Source: Desulfobacter curvatus DSM 3379
GTDB lineage: Bacteria > Desulfobacterota > Desulfobacteria > Desulfobacterales > Desulfobacteraceae
Reading direction: 5' to 3'
Assembly: GCF_000373985.1 (NCBI RefSeq)
Contig: NZ_KB893108.1
Coordinates: forward strand, 159 to 25,264
Length of the DNA stretch: 25,106 nt
Shown: positions 22,603 through 25,106 of the stretch, piece after piece
Position numbering within the stretch: the stretch's first letter is position 1
Layout: each line of letters starts with the position of its first letter
Position numbers and translations under genes: made by a program
The notes under the pieces: generated by a model
Databases searched by the model: none
What the model was told of the DNA's origin: nothing
The model's input: the letters and a program-made list of their open reading frames with translations, nothing else

Positions 22603-23973
22603 TTGAAACAAAAAGACAGCTTTGCCGATCAGATATGGATGTTTTTTGCCTCGGTGAAACTCACTGTTTATACCTTGGTGCTTTTAGCCGGAACCTCCAT
22701 CATTGGGACTGTGGTTTTGCAGAACGCAAGTCCGGACGCCTATATCAGGCTTTACGGCCCGGGGCTATACAACATGATCCAGGTGCTTGATCTGGACAGG
22801 ATGTATCAGGCCTGGTGGTATCTGTTGCTCATGGTGGTATTATGCGTTAATATTGTAGTCTGTTCCATTGACCGGCTTTCGGCGACCTGGAAAATTATTT
22901 TTCCTAAACAGATTTCAGTCAATCCCCAGCGGTTTGAAAAAGCTAAAAACAGGCAGCAGTTTGACAGTCACCTTCCCATGGAGCGCCTTGTGCAACAGGC
23001 TAAACAGATGCTCAGCGGACGGACCGGAAAAGTGATTGAAAAGACGGATGACACGACTCTGATTTTGTATGCGGAAAAAGGCCGGTGGTCCCGCCTTGGG
23101 GTTTACGTGGTCCATACAAGTGTGCTTATGCTGCTTGCTGGCGCCCTGATCGGGTCAGCATTAGGCTTTAAAGCCAATTTGCGCCTGGATGAAGGGCAAA
23201 CCGCAGATACCGTGTTTGATAGCCATACACGGTTGCCCATAAAGCTGCCGTTCACAGTTCGATGCAATGATTTTCAGGTTAAATTTTACGATACGGGCGC
23301 GCCGGACGAATTTAAATCCAGTTTAACCGTCCTTGAAAACAACCAGGAAAGTTTTACGGAAGATATTTTGGTCAACCATCCGTTAAGATACAAGGGCATT
23401 AACATCTTCCAGGCGTCCTATGGTGCCACCACACCTGATAAAGCCTTGTTTGAAATTACTGACAGTGAAACCGGGGCGGTTGAGACTCACACCATAAAAA
23501 ACGGTGGAGTTGTGCCCCTGCCGGCCGGTGGCGGGAATTTTATATTTGAGGGGTTTGTGCCCCATTATGACTTTAATGGTCATAACCTTGGTGAGGCGTT
23601 TATCGGGCGCCTTGATACAACCGATGGCCGTAATGCCCAAATTGTTTTGCCAACCAAGTTTCCCACTTTTGATAAAATGCGAAAGGGCAGATTCACCGTT
23701 GAGGTCAAATCCTGGGACAAAGCCTATTACACCGGACTTCAGGTGACAAAGGACCCGGGCGTCCCCTTTGTGTACACGGGCTTTCTTCTCATGATCATCG
23801 GCTGCTGGGTCACGTTTTTTGTTTCCCACCAGTCCGTGTGCATAGGCCTTGAACAAGCCGGGTCCGGCAGTACCCGGGTGTGGGTGGCCGGTCGGGCCAA
23901 CCGCAATGCCCAGAGCACCAATTTGACCGTCAAAAAACTTGTAAAGGAATTAAAGGAAGTATCAGGCAAATGA
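22603..23973 (+). CDS. resB: System II cytochrome c biogenesis protein ResB
   Basis: ResB (Ccs1) works with CcsA to export haem and attach it to CXXCH apocytochromes in the periplasm. From TTG 22603 (456 aa) membrane helices lie at about 19-38 (LTVYTLVLLAGTSIIGTVVL), 71-89, 165-188 (with His171 in VVHTS, a conserved position) and 387-408, with a large periplasmic domain between the third and fourth. KGRWSRLGVYVVHTSV and HPLRYKGINIFQASYG are typical. The start is uncertain: an upstream TTG at 22564 would add 13 residues, and neither has a strong ribosome site. The stop overlaps the ccsA ATG. Small family-like length supports one polypeptide per subunit, not a CcsBA fusion. Confidence 0.92.
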   Translation: MKQKDSFADQIWMFFASVKLTVYTLVLLAGTSIIGTVVLQNASPDAYIRLYGPGLYNMIQVLDLDRMYQAWWYLLLMVVLCVNIVVCSIDRLSATWKIIFPKQISVNPQRFEKAKNRQQFDSHLPMERLVQQAKQMLSGRTGKVIEKTDDTTLILYAEKGRWSRLGVYVVHTSVLMLLAGALIGSALGFKANLRLDEGQTADTVFDSHTRLPIKLPFTVRCNDFQVKFYDTGAPDEFKSSLTVLENNQESFTEDILVNHPLRYKGINIFQASYGATTPDKALFEITDSETGAVETHTIKNGGVVPLPAGGGNFIFEGFVPHYDFNGHNLGEAFIGRLDTTDGRNAQIVLPTKFPTFDKMRKGRFTVEVKSWDKAYYTGLQVTKDPGVPFVYTGFLLMIIGCWVTFFVSHQSVCIGLEQAGSGSTRVWVAGRANRNAQSTNLTVKKLVKELKEVSGK

Positions 23974-24803
23974 ATTCATCCCTGCTTTTATCGGCTGCAA
24001 CATTTATCTATGCCTTGGCATCGGTATTTTATATTGGATCTTTTTCTTTCAAAAAACAGGCACTTGCCCGGCTTGGATTCTGGGTGATTGTTATTGGGCT
24101 CGTGGCCAATACCGGCGGGATTTTACTGCGTTGGATAGAGTCCTACCATATGGGATACGGGCATGCCCCCTTTTCCAATATGTATGAGTCCCTGGTCTTC
24201 TTTTCATGGACTGCCGCTGCCCTCTATGTGTTTGTGGAATTTAAATACAAGGAAAGCATCATCGGGGTATTTGTCTCTCCCTTGATTTTTCTGGGTATTG
24301 CTTATGCCAGCTTTGATCCGTCCATTACATCAAAAATAACGCCATTAATCCCCGCACTGAAATCCAACTGGCTCATTGCCCATGTCATTACCTGCTTTCT
24401 GGGGTATGCAGGCTTTGCCCTTGCCTTTGGGTTCAGCTTCATGTATTTCATCAAACCCAAAGATCCCGAGACAAAACGGCTGTTTGCAAAATTGCCGGAC
24501 TGGGATACCATTGATGAATTGACTTACCAGATGATCGTTTTTGGATTTCTTTTCCTGACCATTGGTATTATCACAGGCTCTGTCTGGGCCAATTCCGCCT
24601 GGGGCAAATATTGGTCCTGGGATCCTAAAGAGACTTGGTCTTTGATTACCTGGTTTATTTACGCCATTTTCCTACATTTGCGACTGATGCGCGGGTGGCA
24701 TGGAAAAAATCTTGCCATTGTTTCCATCATCGGATTTTTAGGGGTTCTGTTCACCTATTTCGGTGTGAATTTTCTTTTGTCCGGGCTTCATAGTTACGGA
24801 TAA
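23970..24803 (+). CDS. ccsA: System II cytochrome c biogenesis protein CcsA
   Basis: Haem-handling membrane protein that partners ResB (named ResC/CcsA; some annotations use ccsB). It has 277 residues and about eight membrane helices. The tryptophan-rich WWD signature is present as WGKYWSWDPKETWS (211-224). Candidate haem ligand histidines are in YGHAPFSNMYESL, in LIAHVITCFLGYAGF and in AIFLHLRLMRG. The start ATG overlaps the resB stop (ATGA), which ties it translationally to resB, and the hydrophobic N-terminus begins there; an earlier in-frame start at 23880 would put 30 hydrophilic residues in front and lies within resB. Confidence 0.95.
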   Translation: MNSSLLLSAATFIYALASVFYIGSFSFKKQALARLGFWVIVIGLVANTGGILLRWIESYHMGYGHAPFSNMYESLVFFSWTAAALYVFVEFKYKESIIGVFVSPLIFLGIAYASFDPSITSKITPLIPALKSNWLIAHVITCFLGYAGFALAFGFSFMYFIKPKDPETKRLFAKLPDWDTIDELTYQMIVFGFLFLTIGIITGSVWANSAWGKYWSWDPKETWSLITWFIYAIFLHLRLMRGWHGKNLAIVSIIGFLGVLFTYFGVNFLLSGLHSYG

Positions 24804-24913
24804 ATAAACAAAAATTACTCCATCTCTTTCTCATATCACTTGGATTTCGCTCTTTGAAAATGTGCGTTTTTCGTTTTTCACCCTTCATTGTCATTGATTG
24901 CTCCACCATTAAT

Positions 24914-25106
24914 TCAGCTTGAGTTGCCCAAGTATTGGTAATCATAGTAATGAAGTGGAACGTCCAGAATGAAAAGAATATCTTTTTGAAGATCATTTAG
25001 CTCGGATACAAAGCCATAGTTATTTCCGTCCGGCAACTGCATTTGTCCCAATACAATGTCTTCGAATTCTTTCAGCATAAATTCGCTGCGCGGGTTGCGG
25101 ACATCC
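24914..25106 (-). CDS. C-terminal part of an unidentified protein (cut by window edge)
   Basis: The minus strand is open from the window edge to TGA at 24914-24916, giving 63 codons with a coding-like composition. It includes NPRSEFMLKEFEDIVLG, MQLPDGNNYGFVSEL and QKDILFILDVPLHYYDYQYLG. There is no start in view, so it is the C-terminus of a gene reading leftward into the window, convergent with ccsA. I do not recognise the family. The 110 bases between it and ccsA hold no clear terminator. Confidence 0.5.
   Translation of the reverse strand, partial: DVRNPRSEFMLKEFEDIVLGQMQLPDGNNYGFVSELNDLQKDILFILDVPLHYYDYQYLGNSS

Noticed and set aside
23880..23969. Earlier ccsA start at 23880.
   Set aside because: It adds 30 hydrophilic residues read from resB in another frame; ATG 23970 overlaps the resB stop as expected.

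Overview
The window reads as a chromosomal segment of a Gram-negative, flagellated, anaerobic bacterium of the Desulfobacterota, most like a Desulfobacter-type sulfate reducer. The support is the housekeeping repertoire (GatCA amidotransferase, System II ResB/CcsA cytochrome c biogenesis, Mpl murein recycling, bacteriohemerythrin-like protein), outer-membrane and SPOR proteins, and the style of the sequences. No 16S gene or species marker is present, so the genus is an inference.

Layout. (1) 184-7132, plus strand: a housekeeping run of an acidic hypothetical protein, argS, a membrane-anchored SPOR protein that appears to start at a rare ATT codon, gatC, gatA, a 63-residue hypothetical protein and endonuclease-type mutL. 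(2) 7209-10167: a secreted TolB/CsgG-like + FG-GAP protein, then a separately promoted outer-membrane porin closed by a strong terminator. (3) 10168-10837: a stretch of about 670 bp without an intact gene, holding only fragments. (4) 10838-14582, minus strand: a very large flagellin (790 aa) with a sigma-28-like promoter, a structured leader and its own terminator, and upstream of it an IS481-like transposase-derived protein whose catalytic motifs look lost. (5) 14777-16640, minus strand: tRNA-Pro(CGG), purA and tadA (tadA and purA overlap). (6) 16824-20175, plus strand: hemL, mpl, a small membrane protein and a hemerythrin-like protein, tightly packed and starting from a promoter divergent to tadA. 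(7) 20330-24803, plus strand: a small Arg/Lys-rich protein with its own terminator, recD, and the translationally coupled resB-ccsA pair. (8) The right edge contains the C-terminal part of an unidentified minus-strand gene.

The most notable item is the flagellin. Between conventional N- and C-terminal filament-core domains it carries about 300 residues of near-perfect hexapeptide repeat: 50 consecutive hexads at residues 378-674, with an aliphatic residue or Met at position 2 in 45 of them. This is the signature of a left-handed parallel beta-helix and would be an unusual surface domain on a flagellar filament. Other second-look items are the hemerythrin-like protein that has lost exactly the two His ligands of one iron while keeping all ligands of the other, the ATT start codon, the apparently catalytically dead transposase relative next to the flagellin, and the Arg/Lys-rich small ORF behind a long hairpin leader.
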